Assembly (NCBI RefSeq): GCF_009832745.1
Contig: NZ_VRMJ01000041.1
Coordinates: 315,001-379,000 of the forward strand
Origin: Polaribacter septentrionalilitoris
GTDB taxonomy: Bacteria; Bacteroidota; Bacteroidia; Flavobacteriales; Flavobacteriaceae
DNA: 64,000 bases
Direction: 5' to 3'
A program made the position numbers and the translations under genes. Below are positions 54,873 through 64,000 of this stretch, in pieces (within the stretch, counting starts at the first letter, position 1; every line of letters starts with the position of its first letter). Below the pieces are notes generated by a model. That model was not told where the DNA came from. It saw only the letters and a list, made by a program, of their open reading frames with translations, and did no database searches.

Positions 54873-57377
54873 ATGGCAGACGGAGAAAAGTTAATTCCGA
54901 TTAACATTGAAGAGCAGATGAAATCTGCATACATCGATTACTCGATGTCAGTTATCGTTTCAAGAGCATTACCAGATGTAAGAGATGGGTTAAAACCTGT
55001 ACACAGAAGAGTTTTGTATGGGATGCACGAATTAGGAATTAAAGCTACTGGAGCGTATAAAAAATCAGCAAGAATTGTAGGAGAGGTTTTAGGTAAGTAT
55101 CACCCACATGGAGATACTTCTGTTTACGACTCAATGGTTCGTATGGCTCAAGATTGGAGTGTACGCTATATGATGGTAGATGGACAAGGTAACTTTGGTT
55201 CTGTAGATGGTGATTCACCAGCAGCAATGCGTTATACAGAGGTGAGAATGCAGAAAATATCTGAAGAGATGTTAGCAGATATCGAAAAAGATACAGTAGA
55301 TCACACCTTAAATTTTGATGATACTTTGCATGAACCTTCAGTGTTACCAACACGTATTCCTAATTTATTGGTTAATGGTGCTTCTGGTATTGCGGTTGGT
55401 ATGGCTACGAATATGGCGCCTCACAACCTAACCGAAGTAATTAGCGGAACTGTTGCATATATCGATAATAGAGATATCGAAATCGATGAGTTAATGCAAC
55501 ATGTTAAAGCTCCAGATTTTCCTACTGGTGGAATTATTTATGGTTATGATGGTGTTAGAGATGCTTTTCATACTGGTCGTGGACGTATTGTAATGCGTGC
55601 TAAAGCCAATATCGAAGAAGTAAAAGGTAGAGAATGTATTATTGTTACAGAGATACCTTACCAAGTAAATAAAGCAGATATGATTAAGAAAACTGCTGAC
55701 TTGGTTAACGAAAAGAAATTAGAAGGAATTGCGAATATTCGTGATGAATCGGATAGAAACGGAATGCGTATTGTTTATGTATTAAAACGTGATGCAATAC
55801 CTAACATTGTTTTAAATAAATTATTCAAGTATACACAATTACAAACTTCTTTTAGCGTAAATAATATTGCTTTGGTAAAAGGAAGACCAGAACAATTAAA
55901 TTTAAAGCAGTTAATCCATTATTTTGTAGAGCACAGACACGAGGTAATTGTAAGAAGAACAGAGTTTGAACTTAAAAAAGCAGAGGCAAGAGCTCATATT
56001 TTAGAAGGATTAATCATAGCTTCAGATAATATCGATGAAGTTATTGCAATTATTAGAGGTTCTTCTAATGCTGACGAAGCAAGAGTAAAGTTAATTGAAC
56101 GTTTTGAATTATCAGAAATTCAAGCAAAAGCAATCGTAGAAATGCGTTTACGACAGTTAACAGGTTTAGAACAAGACAAATTACGTTCTGAGTATGAAGA
56201 AATCATGTTAACAATTGCTGATTTAAAAGATATTCTAGCAAACGAACCTAGACGTTATCAAATCATCAAAGACGAATTACTTCATATTAAAGAAAAATAT
56301 GGAGATGAGCGTAGATCTACTATAGAATATGCAGGGGGAGATATGCGAATCGAAGATATGATTCCAGATACAAAAGTGGTTGTAACTATTTCTAATGCTG
56401 GTTATTTAAAACGTACAAATCTTGATGAATATAAAGTTCAGAATAGAGGAGGACGTGGTCAAAAAGGAGCAACTACAAGAAACGAAGATTTCTTAGAACA
56501 TTTATTTGTAGGTACAAACCATCAGTATATGTTGTTTTTTACACAAAAAGGAAAAGTATTCTGGATGCGTGTTTATGAAATTCCTGAGGGTGGAAAAAAT
56601 ACCAAAGGTAGGGCAATGCAAAACTTAATCAACATAGAACAAGATGATAAAGTTAAAGCATTCTTAGTTACTCAAGATTTAAAAGACGAAGATTACATTA
56701 ATAGTCATTATGTGATCATGGCCACTAAGAAAGGTCAAGTTAAAAAGACATCTTTAGAGCAATATTCTCGTCCAAGAACAAATGGTATTAATGCAATTAC
56801 TATTAAAGAAGGAGATGAATTGTTAGAGGCTAAATTAACAACAGGAGATAGTCAAGTAATGTTGGCATTAGCATCAGGTAAGGCTATTCGTTTTGAAGAA
56901 GCAAAAACTCGTCCTATGGGAAGAACAGCTTCAGGTGTAAGAGGAATTACTTTACAACATGAAAATGATGAGGTAATAGGTATGGTTGCTGTAAACGATA
57001 TGGAGAGTAATATTTTGGTAGTTTCTGAAAGAGGATATGGAAAACGTTCTGATTTAGAGGATTATAGAATTACCAACAGAGGAGGTAAAGGTGTGAAAAC
57101 TTTAAATATCTCTGAGAAAACCGGTAATCTTGTTGCTATTAAAAATGTTGACGATTCTAATGATTTAATGATTATTAACAAATCAGGATTAACCATAAGA
57201 ATGGCTGTTGAAGATTTACGTGTTATGGGTAGAGCTACTCAAGGAGTTAAGTTAATCAATATTAAAGAAGACGATAGCATTGCTGCAGTTGCCAAAGTAG
57301 TTCATGAAGAAGAGACAGATGAAGATTCTGAAATTGGCACGGAAATTGAAAACAACACAAACGAAAATCAAGAATAA
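54873..57377 (+). CDS. gyrA: DNA gyrase subunit A
   Basis: 834 residues. The catalytic Tyr is Tyr121 in AAMRYTEVR. The quinolone region reads [17 protein letters not shown], with Thr82 at the position of E. coli Ser83, a normal state in flavobacteria. The C-terminal beta-pinwheel includes a GyrA-box-like [10 protein letters not shown], which supports gyrase rather than topoisomerase IV, and an acidic tail. Twenty-two bases before the TPR gene. Confidence 0.97.
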   Translation: MADGEKLIPINIEEQMKSAYIDYSMSVIVSRALPDVRDGLKPVHRRVLYGMHELGIKATGAYKKSARIVGEVLGKYHPHGDTSVYDSMVRMAQDWSVRYMMVDGQGNFGSVDGDSPAAMRYTEVRMQKISEEMLADIEKDTVDHTLNFDDTLHEPSVLPTRIPNLLVNGASGIAVGMATNMAPHNLTEVISGTVAYIDNRDIEIDELMQHVKAPDFPTGGIIYGYDGVRDAFHTGRGRIVMRAKANIEEVKGRECIIVTEIPYQVNKADMIKKTADLVNEKKLEGIANIRDESDRNGMRIVYVLKRDAIPNIVLNKLFKYTQLQTSFSVNNIALVKGRPEQLNLKQLIHYFVEHRHEVIVRRTEFELKKAEARAHILEGLIIASDNIDEVIAIIRGSSNADEARVKLIERFELSEIQAKAIVEMRLRQLTGLEQDKLRSEYEEIMLTIADLKDILANEPRRYQIIKDELLHIKEKYGDERRSTIEYAGGDMRIEDMIPDTKVVVTISNAGYLKRTNLDEYKVQNRGGRGQKGATTRNEDFLEHLFVGTNHQYMLFFTQKGKVFWMRVYEIPEGGKNTKGRAMQNLINIEQDDKVKAFLVTQDLKDEDYINSHYVIMATKKGQVKKTSLEQYSRPRTNGINAITIKEGDELLEAKLTTGDSQVMLALASGKAIRFEEAKTRPMGRTASGVRGITLQHENDEVIGMVAVNDMESNILVVSERGYGKRSDLEDYRITNRGGKGVKTLNISEKTGNLVAIKNVDDSNDLMIINKSGLTIRMAVEDLRVMGRATQGVKLINIKEDDSIAAVAKVVHEEETDEDSEIGTEIENNTNENQE

Positions 57378-57399
57378 CAATAAATTAATAATAATTAAA

Positions 57400-58641
57400 A
57401 TGAGAAAACAGATATTAGCGCTAACACTAGGGTTGTTATCAATCGCAACTTTTGCGCAAAAGAAAGAAATTAGAGCAGCAGGGAAAGCTCTAAAGAAAAA
57501 CAATTTCAAAGAAGCCAAAGCCATTATCGGAAAATTAGAAGCTAATGAAGCAGCTATAGAAGAGAAGTACAAAGCACAGTATTATTTTGTTAAAGCTGGT
57601 GCTTATGGAAAATCTAATGTTGATAAAGCTGCAGCAGCTTACAATAAGTTGTTAGAATTAGAAAAAGCTTCAGGAAAGCTAAAGTATACCAAAGAAGCAC
57701 AACCAAAGTTAAATGCCTTGATTCAATTTGTTTATGAAAATGCAGTAAAGCAATACAGTGCAAAAGACTTTAAAAAAGCAAAAAATAATTTTTTGAAGAT
57801 TTATAAATTAAGTCCTAAAGACACTATTTATTTGTACAATGCAGCGGTTAGTGCGTCATTAGACAAAGACTATGACACTTCATTAAAGTACTACTTAAAC
57901 TTAAAAGAGATGGGGTATACAGGTATCACAACTCAGTATTTAGCAGTAAATGTAAAAACAGGTAAAGTAGAAAACCTTGGAACCAAAGCTAATCAAAAAG
58001 CAATGGTGAAGTTTGGTCAATATAAAGAACCAACAACAAAAACAACACCTTCTAAACAACCAGATATCATAAAAAACATTGGTTATATTTATGTAAGTCA
58101 AGGTAAGACAGAAAAAGCAATTGAAGCTTTAAATGAAGCAAGAAAGGCAAACCCTAAAGATATCAACTTAATTTTGAATGAAGCTCAAATGTATATTAAG
58201 TTAGATAAAATGGATAAATTTGGTGAATTAATGCAAGAAGCTATCAAAATAGATCCAAACAACCCTACTTTATTTTATAATTTAGGTGTAGTTAACCAAA
58301 CTGTTAAGAAAATTGAGGAAGCTAAAAAATACTATTTAAAAGCTATCGAATTAAAACCAGATTATGGAGATGCTTACATGAATTTAGCTGTAGCAACACT
58401 TTCTGGTGAAAAAGAAATTGTTGATGAAATGAATGCTAATTTCAGCAATGAAAAAAAGTATAATGAATTACAGAAAAAACAAAGAGCATTATACAAAGAA
58501 GCTTTACCTTATTTAGAAAAAGCAGATAGTATAAAAAGAAGTATTGATACTGTGAGAACATTAATGAATATCTATGACACTCTTGAAATGACTGAAAAAG
58601 CAGATAAGATAAGAGCTGTTTACAAAGAGATGAGGAAATAA
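57400..58641 (+). CDS. Exported tetratricopeptide-repeat protein
   Basis: 413 residues with a signal peptide (MRKQILALTLGLLSIATFAQ) and TPR units through the body: KFAAA-type helices near 35-110, then clearer repeats (IIKNIGYIYVSQGKTEKAIEALNEARKANP; PTLFYNLGVVNQTVKKIEEAKKYYLKAIELKPD, each in part). It probably scaffolds periplasmic or envelope complexes. Function unknown. I use the ATG at 57400 since the signal peptide begins there. Co-transcription with gyrA is likely. Confidence 0.88.
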   Translation: MRKQILALTLGLLSIATFAQKKEIRAAGKALKKNNFKEAKAIIGKLEANEAAIEEKYKAQYYFVKAGAYGKSNVDKAAAAYNKLLELEKASGKLKYTKEAQPKLNALIQFVYENAVKQYSAKDFKKAKNNFLKIYKLSPKDTIYLYNAAVSASLDKDYDTSLKYYLNLKEMGYTGITTQYLAVNVKTGKVENLGTKANQKAMVKFGQYKEPTTKTTPSKQPDIIKNIGYIYVSQGKTEKAIEALNEARKANPKDINLILNEAQMYIKLDKMDKFGELMQEAIKIDPNNPTLFYNLGVVNQTVKKIEEAKKYYLKAIELKPDYGDAYMNLAVATLSGEKEIVDEMNANFSNEKKYNELQKKQRALYKEALPYLEKADSIKRSIDTVRTLMNIYDTLEMTEKADKIRAVYKEMRK

Positions 58642-58663
58642 TAATATTTATTACTAATAATTT

Positions 58664-58698
58664 AAAAAAAACCGAAACTTTAAGTTTCGGTTTTTTTT
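58664..58698. terminator. Bidirectional terminator between the TPR and NlpC/P60 genes
   Basis: AACCGAAACTT / AAGTTTCGGTT flanked by A- and T-runs; it overlaps the stop codon of the NlpC/P60 gene by two bases. Confidence 0.92.
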
Positions 58699-59467
58699 AT
58701 ACTAATTTCTTAATCACTCTAAGTTTATGAGTATGTTTTTGCAAATCTGCATTAAAAATTCCACTATGGTCTAACGTATCTATTCTTACTTTTCCATGAG
58801 CATGAATAATATGGTAATCATTAAGAATAATACCTACATGAATTATTTCTCCATCTTCGTTATCAAAAAAAGCTAAATCACCAGCTTCACTTTCTTCAAT
58901 AAAACTTAATACTTCTCCATAACTTGACTGGTCTTTGGCATCTCTTGGGATTTTGTAGCCACATAATTTATAAACCATTTGTGTAAAACCAGAACAATCA
59001 ATACCAAAATGAGTTCTACCACCCCATAAATAAGGTGAATTTAAATATGAATATGCAGTGTGTAAAATTTCTTCTTTAAGACATTTACTGGTTATAATAT
59101 CACTATCATAAGTATAAGTATTGTTTCCTAATTTTAGTTGTTTGTTTTCAAAAAAGGGCAAAGTTGAACCAAAAGGAATTGTAAAGAATTCATTATTTCC
59201 TTTTGTAATCATCCCTAAAATATCACTAGAAAAAACACTTTTACTAGATTGTAATTTTAAAAATTTGCTTTCTGATATCTCAATAAATTGTTTATTGTTG
59301 ATATAGCCTTCAAAATTATCAAAAGATAATTTAATGTAACTCCACGATTTGTCAGTTTCTAAAATTTCGAAAGTTTCACCAAAAAGCACTTGACTAATCA
59401 TTTCTGATGTATGATTAGCTGAAGCTCTTAAAGCTACAATACTTAAATTACATATGCCGTAATTCAT
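58697..59467 (-). CDS. SH3 and NlpC/P60 (C40) family peptidase
   Basis: 256 residues. An SH3-like domain (1-70; LRASANHTSEMISQVLFGETFEILE), a second SH3-like part, and a C-terminal NlpC/P60 domain with catalytic Cys in GIDCSGFTQMVYKLCG, His in EIIHVGIIL and the third polar residue in YHIIHAHG. Such enzymes cut gamma-D-Glu-diamino-acid bonds in murein peptides. No signal peptide is visible, so it may act on imported peptides in the cytoplasm. Follows the thiolase by 34 bases. Confidence 0.92.
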   Translation of the reverse strand: MNYGICNLSIVALRASANHTSEMISQVLFGETFEILETDKSWSYIKLSFDNFEGYINNKQFIEISESKFLKLQSSKSVFSSDILGMITKGNNEFFTIPFGSTLPFFENKQLKLGNNTYTYDSDIITSKCLKEEILHTAYSYLNSPYLWGGRTHFGIDCSGFTQMVYKLCGYKIPRDAKDQSSYGEVLSFIEESEAGDLAFFDNEDGEIIHVGIILNDYHIIHAHGKVRIDTLDHSGIFNADLQKHTHKLRVIKKLV

Positions 59468-59501
59468 TTATTATTAATGATTTTTTATGAAGAAAAGTTA
59501 A

Positions 59502-60677
59502 TTATAGCTTTTCGATAACCATAGCACTTGCACCACCACCACCATTACAAATAGCAGCAGCTCCTATTTTACCATTATTCTGTTTTAAAACAGAAATTAA
59601 AGCAATAATAATTCTAGCACCTGAAACGCCTAAAGGATGTCCTAAAGAAACAGCACCACCATTAACATTGGTTTTTTCATTTGAAATTTCTAATATTTTC
59701 ATGTTAGCCAAACCTACCACAGAAAAAGCCTCATTCAATTCAAAATAATCAACATCATCAATGGTAATATTTGCTTTTGATAAAGCCTTTGGAAGTGCTT
59801 TTGCAGGAGCAGTAGTAAACCATTTTGGTTCGTGAGCAGCATCAGCGTAACTTTTTATTTTTGCTAAAGGTGTAATGTTTAATTCTTTTGCTTTTTCAGC
59901 AGACATTAGAACTAGCGCAGCTCCTCCATCATTAATTGTTGATGCATTTGCAGCAGTTACAGTTCCTTCTTTAGTAAACGCTGGACGTAAAGCAGGAATT
60001 TTATCCATTTTTACATTTTTATATTCTTCATCTTCAGAAAAAATGATAGGTTCCCCACGTCTTTGAGGAATCTCAACAGGTACAATTTCATCAGCAAACT
60101 TTCCTTCGCTCCAAGCTTTTGATGATCTATTGTAAGATTCTATGGCAAAATTATCTTGGTCTTCTCTTGAGAATTTATATTCAGTTGCGCAGGCATCAGC
60201 ACAAACTCCCATTGCTACTTTGTCGTAAGCATCAACTAGACCATCTTTTTGCATACCATCTTCCATAGTAATTGAACCAAATTTAGAACCGTTTCTAGCA
60301 TGATGATAATGTGGAATAGAACTCATGTTTTCCATACCACCAGCCACAATAATATCAGCATCACCTAAAGCAATTGTTTGGGTTGCTAGCATTATAGATT
60401 TCATCCCAGAAGCACAAACCTTGTTTACAGTTGTGCAAGGTACAGAGTCTGGAATCCCTGCATGAATAGCTGCTTGTCTTGCAGGTGCTTGACCTAGTCC
60501 TGCAGAAACAACATTTCCCATAAAAACTTCTTGAACCATATCTGGTGAAAGATTAATTTTATTTAAAGCGCCTTTTATAGCAATAGCACCTAATTGGGTT
60601 GCAGGAATTGAAGATAAACTCCCTAAAAAGCTTCCAATAGGAGTTCTTGCAACAGAAACAATAACTACTTCTTTCAT
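59502..60677 (-). CDS. Acetyl-CoA C-acyltransferase (thiolase)
   Basis: 391 residues. Nucleophile Cys88 in NKVCASGMKS, the GHPLGVSGARI His loop and the second active Cys in AICNGGGGASAMV; NEAFSVVGLANM is also present. It resembles biosynthetic acetoacetyl-CoA thiolases (AtoB/PhaA) in length and motifs, but degradative use is possible. Upstream gene of a two-gene unit with the NlpC/P60 protein. Confidence 0.95.
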   Translation of the reverse strand: MKEVVIVSVARTPIGSFLGSLSSIPATQLGAIAIKGALNKINLSPDMVQEVFMGNVVSAGLGQAPARQAAIHAGIPDSVPCTTVNKVCASGMKSIMLATQTIALGDADIIVAGGMENMSSIPHYHHARNGSKFGSITMEDGMQKDGLVDAYDKVAMGVCADACATEYKFSREDQDNFAIESYNRSSKAWSEGKFADEIVPVEIPQRRGEPIIFSEDEEYKNVKMDKIPALRPAFTKEGTVTAANASTINDGGAALVLMSAEKAKELNITPLAKIKSYADAAHEPKWFTTAPAKALPKALSKANITIDDVDYFELNEAFSVVGLANMKILEISNEKTNVNGGAVSLGHPLGVSGARIIIALISVLKQNNGKIGAAAICNGGGGASAMVIEKL

Positions 60678-60766
60678 GTAAAATTGATTTTTATTTTTTG
60701 AGTAAAAATTCTATGCTAAATTAACCATTTTTAATCAATTTTACTTTTATTATGCTGCATGAATTT

Positions 60767-60795
60767 TTGACCTTGATATTTTTATGGTAAGTTTG
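60767..60795 (+). promoter_or_regulatory. Promoter of the HD phosphohydrolase gene
   Basis: TTG (60767-60769), 18-base spacer, TAAGTTTG (60788-60795), 12 bases before the ATG at 60808. Confidence 0.65.
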
Positions 60796-60807
60796 TTCTT
60801 GTAATAC

Positions 60808-62877
60808 ATGTCTATGAGTAATATAGTTAATAAGTTATACCAAAATAACACCATAATTTACAAAGTAATTTTATTTGTATTAGCAACTGTTGCTATTGTG
60901 TATTTATTTCCTAAAGGAGGTCAATTTAAATACGATTTTAGCAATGGACAGTTGTGGAAGTATGACAATTTATACGCACCTTTTGATTTTGCCATCCAAA
61001 AAACTGAGGAAGAAATTATAATTGAAAAAAAGAAGATTGAAGTAAGCACAAAACTTTATTTTCAATATAATTTTGATATAGTCTCTGATGTTAAAGCAAA
61101 CTATCAAAGAAGAGTTTCTAGTTTTAAAGTTTCTGATTCTTTATCAGCTCAAGAAATCAATACATTAAAACTCATAGGAGCAAATACTATTGATAGAGTT
61201 TACAGTAAAGGTTTTTTAGAGGTTATTAGTCAAGATAGAGTTTCTAATAAAAATGAAATCATTGCCTTAAGAAAAGACAATGAGGTAGAAGATGTTGTGT
61301 TTAAAACCTTATTAACATCAAAAGATGTTTTAAGATTGATTAATGAGAGTCTAAAGGTTATCGATAATAAATATAGCAGTGAGTTAATGTTAGATTTATT
61401 ATCAGAAATTATCAGACCTAATGTTACTTATGATAATGATTTTACTGAAAAAATAATAAAAAATGAAATCAATAATATATCCTATACAAAAGGAAAAGTT
61501 TCTTCTGGTGAACTTATAATTTTAAAAGGAGATATTGTTGAAGGAAAGAAATTAGCCATATTAAATTCTCTAAAAAGTGAGTCAGAATCGCAAGTTTGGA
61601 CAGACTCTAATTATAATTGGATTATCTTAGGTTATAGTATATTAGTAGCATTAGCATTACTGATGTTGCTTTTGTTTTTAAAGAAATATAGAGTAGAAAT
61701 TTTTGAAAATAACAATAAAGTTACCTTTATTTTCTTTAATGTTTTTTCGATGATTTTTCTCCAAACAATGGTGATAAAATACAACTCAGATTATCTGTAT
61801 GTAGTTCCTTTAAGTGTGTTACCAATTGTTTTAAAAGCATTTTTTGATGCGCGTTTAGGGTTGTTTACACATGTATTAACTGTTTTGCTTTTAGGATATA
61901 TAGTTCCTGATAGTTTTGAGTTTATTTACTTACACATTATTGCAGGTATTGTTACCATTCTTACAGTTTCAGAACTGTATAAGAGAGCAAGTTTATTTAT
62001 TTCGGTTGCTCAAATAACCTTAATTTATATGCTAACATACTTTGCTTTTTCAATCATAAAAGAAGGCAATATCTCGCAAATAAAATGGACTTATTTTGTG
62101 ATGTTTGCTGCAAACGGTTTGCTTTCTTTCTTGTCAATAATCATAATTTACATGTATGAAAAAGTATTTGGATTGGTTTCTGATGTAACCTTGTTAGAAC
62201 TTTCCAATACAAATTCTAAATTATTGAGAGAGTTAAATGAGAAAGCACCAGGAACTTTCCAGCATTCTATGCAAGTGGCTAATTTAGCAGAAGCAGCAGC
62301 AAATGAAATTGAAGCCAATTCAATGTTAGTCAGAACAGGAGCCTTATATCATGATATTGGTAAAATGTTGAATCCGATGTATTTTACAGAAAATCAATCT
62401 ACGGGTGTAAACCCTCATAACGATTTATCTCCAGTAGATAGTTCTAAAATAATTACAGATCATGTAATAAAAGGAGTAGAGTTAGCTAAAAAATATAATT
62501 TACCAGATAGAATTATCGATTTTATAAGAACCCATCATGGAACAAGTTCTACTTATTACTTCTATATGAAAGAGAAAGAACAAAACCCAGATACAAAGGT
62601 TGATATTAAGAGATTTAAATACAAAGGACCTATTCCGTTTTCTAAAGAAACTGCAATTTTAATGATATGTGATGCAGCTGAAGCTGCCTCAAAAAGTTTA
62701 AAGAAACCAACAGCTCAAGCTATTAATGATTTAATTGATAAGATAGTGAATAAACAAATGGCAGATGATCAATTTTTAAATTCAGATATTACTTTTAGAG
62801 AGATTCAGACTATTAAAAAAGTGGTTAAGAACAAGTTAATGAACATCTATCATTTGAGAGTAGAATACCCAGAATAA
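60808..62877 (+). CDS. PgpH-like 7TM-HD membrane phosphohydrolase
   Basis: 689 residues: one N-terminal membrane helix (VILFVLATVAIVYLF), a ~230-residue extracytoplasmic domain of the 7TMR-HDED type, about seven membrane helices (270-450), then a cytoplasmic HD domain with HSMQVANLAEAAANEI, LYHDIGKMLNP and THHGTSSTYYFY. In Gram-positive bacteria PgpH degrades cyclic di-AMP; the same role is likely here but unproven. ATG 60808 or 60814. Confidence 0.92.
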   Translation: MSMSNIVNKLYQNNTIIYKVILFVLATVAIVYLFPKGGQFKYDFSNGQLWKYDNLYAPFDFAIQKTEEEIIIEKKKIEVSTKLYFQYNFDIVSDVKANYQRRVSSFKVSDSLSAQEINTLKLIGANTIDRVYSKGFLEVISQDRVSNKNEIIALRKDNEVEDVVFKTLLTSKDVLRLINESLKVIDNKYSSELMLDLLSEIIRPNVTYDNDFTEKIIKNEINNISYTKGKVSSGELIILKGDIVEGKKLAILNSLKSESESQVWTDSNYNWIILGYSILVALALLMLLLFLKKYRVEIFENNNKVTFIFFNVFSMIFLQTMVIKYNSDYLYVVPLSVLPIVLKAFFDARLGLFTHVLTVLLLGYIVPDSFEFIYLHIIAGIVTILTVSELYKRASLFISVAQITLIYMLTYFAFSIIKEGNISQIKWTYFVMFAANGLLSFLSIIIIYMYEKVFGLVSDVTLLELSNTNSKLLRELNEKAPGTFQHSMQVANLAEAAANEIEANSMLVRTGALYHDIGKMLNPMYFTENQSTGVNPHNDLSPVDSSKIITDHVIKGVELAKKYNLPDRIIDFIRTHHGTSSTYYFYMKEKEQNPDTKVDIKRFKYKGPIPFSKETAILMICDAAEAASKSLKKPTAQAINDLIDKIVNKQMADDQFLNSDITFREIQTIKKVVKNKLMNIYHLRVEYPE

Positions 62878-62903
62878 AAACTTAAAAAAAGTTTAAAAAC
62901 ATC

Positions 62904-62934
62904 TTGCTAAATTGTTTTTCTAATCTTACATTTG
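62904..62934 (+). promoter_or_regulatory. Promoter of the tRNA-Ser/Pro/Arg cluster
   Basis: TTG (62904-62906), 20-base spacer, TACATTTG (62927-62934): a textbook Bacteroidota promoter about 42 bases before the first tRNA. Confidence 0.75.
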
Positions 62935-62976
62935 CACTCGCAATTTCAGTTTTAAGCTTTACAGTTTAAAAAATTG

Positions 62977-63059
62977 GGAGAGGTGGCAGAGTGGTAATGC
63001 AGCAGATTGCTAATCTGTCGACCTTTTTGGTCGCCAGGGTTCGAGTCCCTGTCTCTCCG
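62977..63059 (+). tRNA. tRNA-Ser (GCT)
   Basis: Acceptor GGAGAGG / TCTCTCC (one G-U), anticodon loop TTGCTAA, class II variable arm. A 12-bp stem-loop (63069-63100, AATAAAATGTAA / TTACATTTTATT) follows before tRNA-Pro. Confidence 0.95.
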
Positions 63060-63101
63060 CAAAATTGCAATAAAATGTAAGCTCAAGTTTACATTTTATT
63101 T

Positions 63102-63176
63102 CGGGGTGTAGCGTAGCCCGGTCATCGCGCCTCGTTTGGGACGAGGAGGTCGCAGGTTCGAATCCTGCCACCCCGA
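63102..63176 (+). tRNA. tRNA-Pro (TGG)
   Basis: Acceptor CGGGGTG / CACCCCG, anticodon loop TTTGGGA on stem CCTCG / CGAGG. No CCA encoded. Confidence 0.96.
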
Positions 63177-63204
63177 CATTGTTGTCGTAGCAACAGAAAA
63201 CTAC

Positions 63205-63278
63205 GGGCTCTTAGCTCAGCTGGATAGAGCACCTCCCTTCTAAGGAGGCGGTCGAAGGTTCGAATCCTTCAGGGCTCA
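63205..63278 (+). tRNA. tRNA-Arg (TCT)
   Basis: Acceptor GGGCTCT / AGGGCTC with wobble pairs, anticodon loop CTTCTAA on stem CCTCC / GGAGG, T-arm AGGTTCGAATCCT. Its 3' half is the likely attachment site for the integrase-bearing element that starts downstream. Confidence 0.95.
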
Positions 63279-63281
63279 CAT

Positions 63282-63311
63282 AAACCTTACTAGAAATAGT
63301 AAGGTTTTTTG
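63282..63311 (+). terminator. Terminator of the tRNA-Ser/Pro/Arg cluster
   Basis: AAACCTTACTA-GAAA-TAGTAAGGTTT with a T-run; 11-bp stem and GNRA tetraloop. Confidence 0.88.
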
Positions 63312-63382
63312 TTTTTTATAGGTTTTGTAAGGGTTTAGAGTACTTCATGTTATTTTCAAGATTAACTTCATAATAAACTAAA

Positions 63383-63396
63383 CCTTTAATTAAAGG
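63383..63396. promoter_or_regulatory. Perfect palindrome CCTTTAATTAAAGG
   Basis: Fourteen-base uninterrupted palindrome between tRNA-Arg and the integrase gene; possible binding site for a dimeric regulator or excisionase. Confidence 0.35.
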
Positions 63397-63406
63397 GTAA
63401 CTATTA

Positions 63407-63440
63407 GGTACCCACTTTTTAGAAAAGGTACCCACTTTTA
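63407..63440. repeat. Two direct repeats GGTACCCACTTTT, 20 bp apart
   Basis: Copies at 63407-63419 and 63427-63439, about two helical turns apart, the second ending 15 bases before the integrase ATG. Candidate arm-type integrase sites or autoregulatory operators. Confidence 0.6.
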
Positions 63441-63454
63441 AAAAAACAAAAACT

Positions 63455-64000
63455 ATGAATAATTACAAATTATCAATACTATTTGTATTGCAAAAAGTTA
63501 AAATTAATAAGAAAGGACAATGTCCTATAAAGTGTAGAATTACATTTTTAAAAAGTAGGAAGGAATTCTCTACAGGTATATTTATCAATCCAGATTATTG
63601 GAGCAGTAGTAAACAGAAAGCTTTACCAGATAGTAAAGAAAACAACATTTTAAACAACAAGTTAAGCCTTATTCATCAACAGATAGATAAGGCTTTTTTA
63701 ATGCTTCAAATTCTACCAAATGACTTTGATGTAGATGATATATATAGAAAGTATAAAGGAGAAGATTCCAAAGAAGAAATTACGATTTTAGGAGCTTATG
63801 ATTTACATAATGAAAAGACTAAAAAATTAATAGGAATAGATTTTAATCAATTATCTTGGAGTAGATATGTTGAAAGCAGGAGGAAAGTGGCTCTGTTTAT
63901 TACTAAATTCTACAAAAAGAAAGATATTAGATTGAAAGATTTGGATTTGAAGTTTATTCAAGATTTAGAATACTTTTTCAAAACAGAATTAAATTTAAAG
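63455..64000 (+). CDS. Tyrosine-type site-specific integrase, Bacteroidota type, N-terminal part
   Basis: 182 codons, open at the window edge. The N-terminal ~90 residues are an arm-DNA-binding domain as found in CTnDOT-like and island integrases of Bacteroidota: KGQCPIKCRITF, KEFSTGIFINPDYWSS and the NNILNNKLSLIHQQI helix. From about 125 a SAM-like core-binding domain starts (FNQLSWSRYVESRRKVALFI). The catalytic Arg/His/Tyr residues lie beyond the window. ATG at 63455 after an A-rich leader. Confidence 0.9.
   Translation, partial: MNNYKLSILFVLQKVKINKKGQCPIKCRITFLKSRKEFSTGIFINPDYWSSSKQKALPDSKENNILNNKLSLIHQQIDKAFLMLQILPNDFDVDDIYRKYKGEDSKEEITILGAYDLHNEKTKKLIGIDFNQLSWSRYVESRRKVALFITKFYKKKDIRLKDLDLKFIQDLEYFFKTELNLK

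Larger units (their letters stand above)
63279..64000 (+). mobile_element. Probable left end of an integrative element at tRNA-Arg, partial
   Basis: A tyrosine integrase gene begins 177 bases after tRNA-Arg, pointing away from it, the usual layout of islands and conjugative elements integrated in a tRNA 3' end. Direct repeats and a palindrome lie in between. The element continues past the window, so its right end, attachment repeat and cargo cannot be seen. Confidence 0.55.

Noticed and set aside
55113..55118. Thr82 in GyrA as quinolone resistance
   Set aside because: Thr at this position is the wild-type state described for Flavobacterium; resistance arises when it is replaced.

Overview
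The window is a 64 kb piece of chromosome from an AT-rich member of the Bacteroidota, most likely a marine Flavobacteriaceae (Polaribacter/Tenacibaculum-like). The evidence is gene content (DUF2851, DUF3467, fused two-part E1 dehydrogenase, ClpC, a type IX secretion sorting domain), the Bacteroidota promoter element TAnnTTTG in front of many genes, A-rich leaders without Shine-Dalgarno sequences, tRNA genes without encoded CCA, and several TTG/GTG starts. Genus assignment is inference.

Layout. 1-1756: minus-strand parA-parB followed by the start of a secreted protein. 1948-7911: pepD, a nitroreductase, DUF2851 (plus strand) and a fused 2-oxoacid dehydrogenase E1. 8090-10455: a two-gene envelope unit (lipoprotein and small beta-barrel) behind a promoter with a palindromic operator candidate. 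10576-18242: a tightly packed minus-strand run uvrA, LOG-family protein, T9SS-exported nuclease, and a catalytically dead M1-peptidase-like domain fused to an outer-membrane barrel. 18356-24335: a plus-strand run of PspC-like protein, K+ channel, RmlD-like reductase, AGCS transporter, helix-hairpin-helix protein and acyl-CoA dehydrogenase. 24336-24796: a repeat-rich gap holding an 88-bp tandem duplication, a heptamer array and a GC-richer element, ending in the rpsU promoter. 24797-26381: rpsU, Xer-type recombinase, hpf.

26432-39553 is the ancient translation/transcription block: tRNA-Thr, -Tyr, -Gly, -Thr, tuf, tRNA-Trp, secE, nusG, rplK, rplA, rplJ, rplL, rpoB, rpoC. 39681-50785 holds DUF3467, icd, aroC, a tRNA-Ser, a sodium symporter, alkB, rluF, a tgt lacking the zinc cysteines, an LptF/G permease, an EamA transporter and accA. 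50855-62877 holds a TlpA-like lipoprotein, clpC, gyrA, a TPR protein, an NlpC/P60 protein, a thiolase and a PgpH-like HD phosphohydrolase.

62977-63278 is a tRNA cluster (Ser, Pro, Arg). Directly after the tRNA-Arg and its terminator begins a Bacteroidota-type tyrosine integrase that runs off the window, with two 13-bp direct repeats in front of it. This is the probable left edge of an integrative element and the only clearly accessory DNA here. The rest is mainly core genome. The most interesting items are the rpsU leader with its exceptional Shine-Dalgarno, the dead peptidase-barrel fusion, the zinc-ligand loss in Tgt, the leaderless-looking tgt promoter, and the repeats around 24.3-24.7 kb. 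I found no defence system, CRISPR array, insertion sequence or secondary-metabolite cluster.
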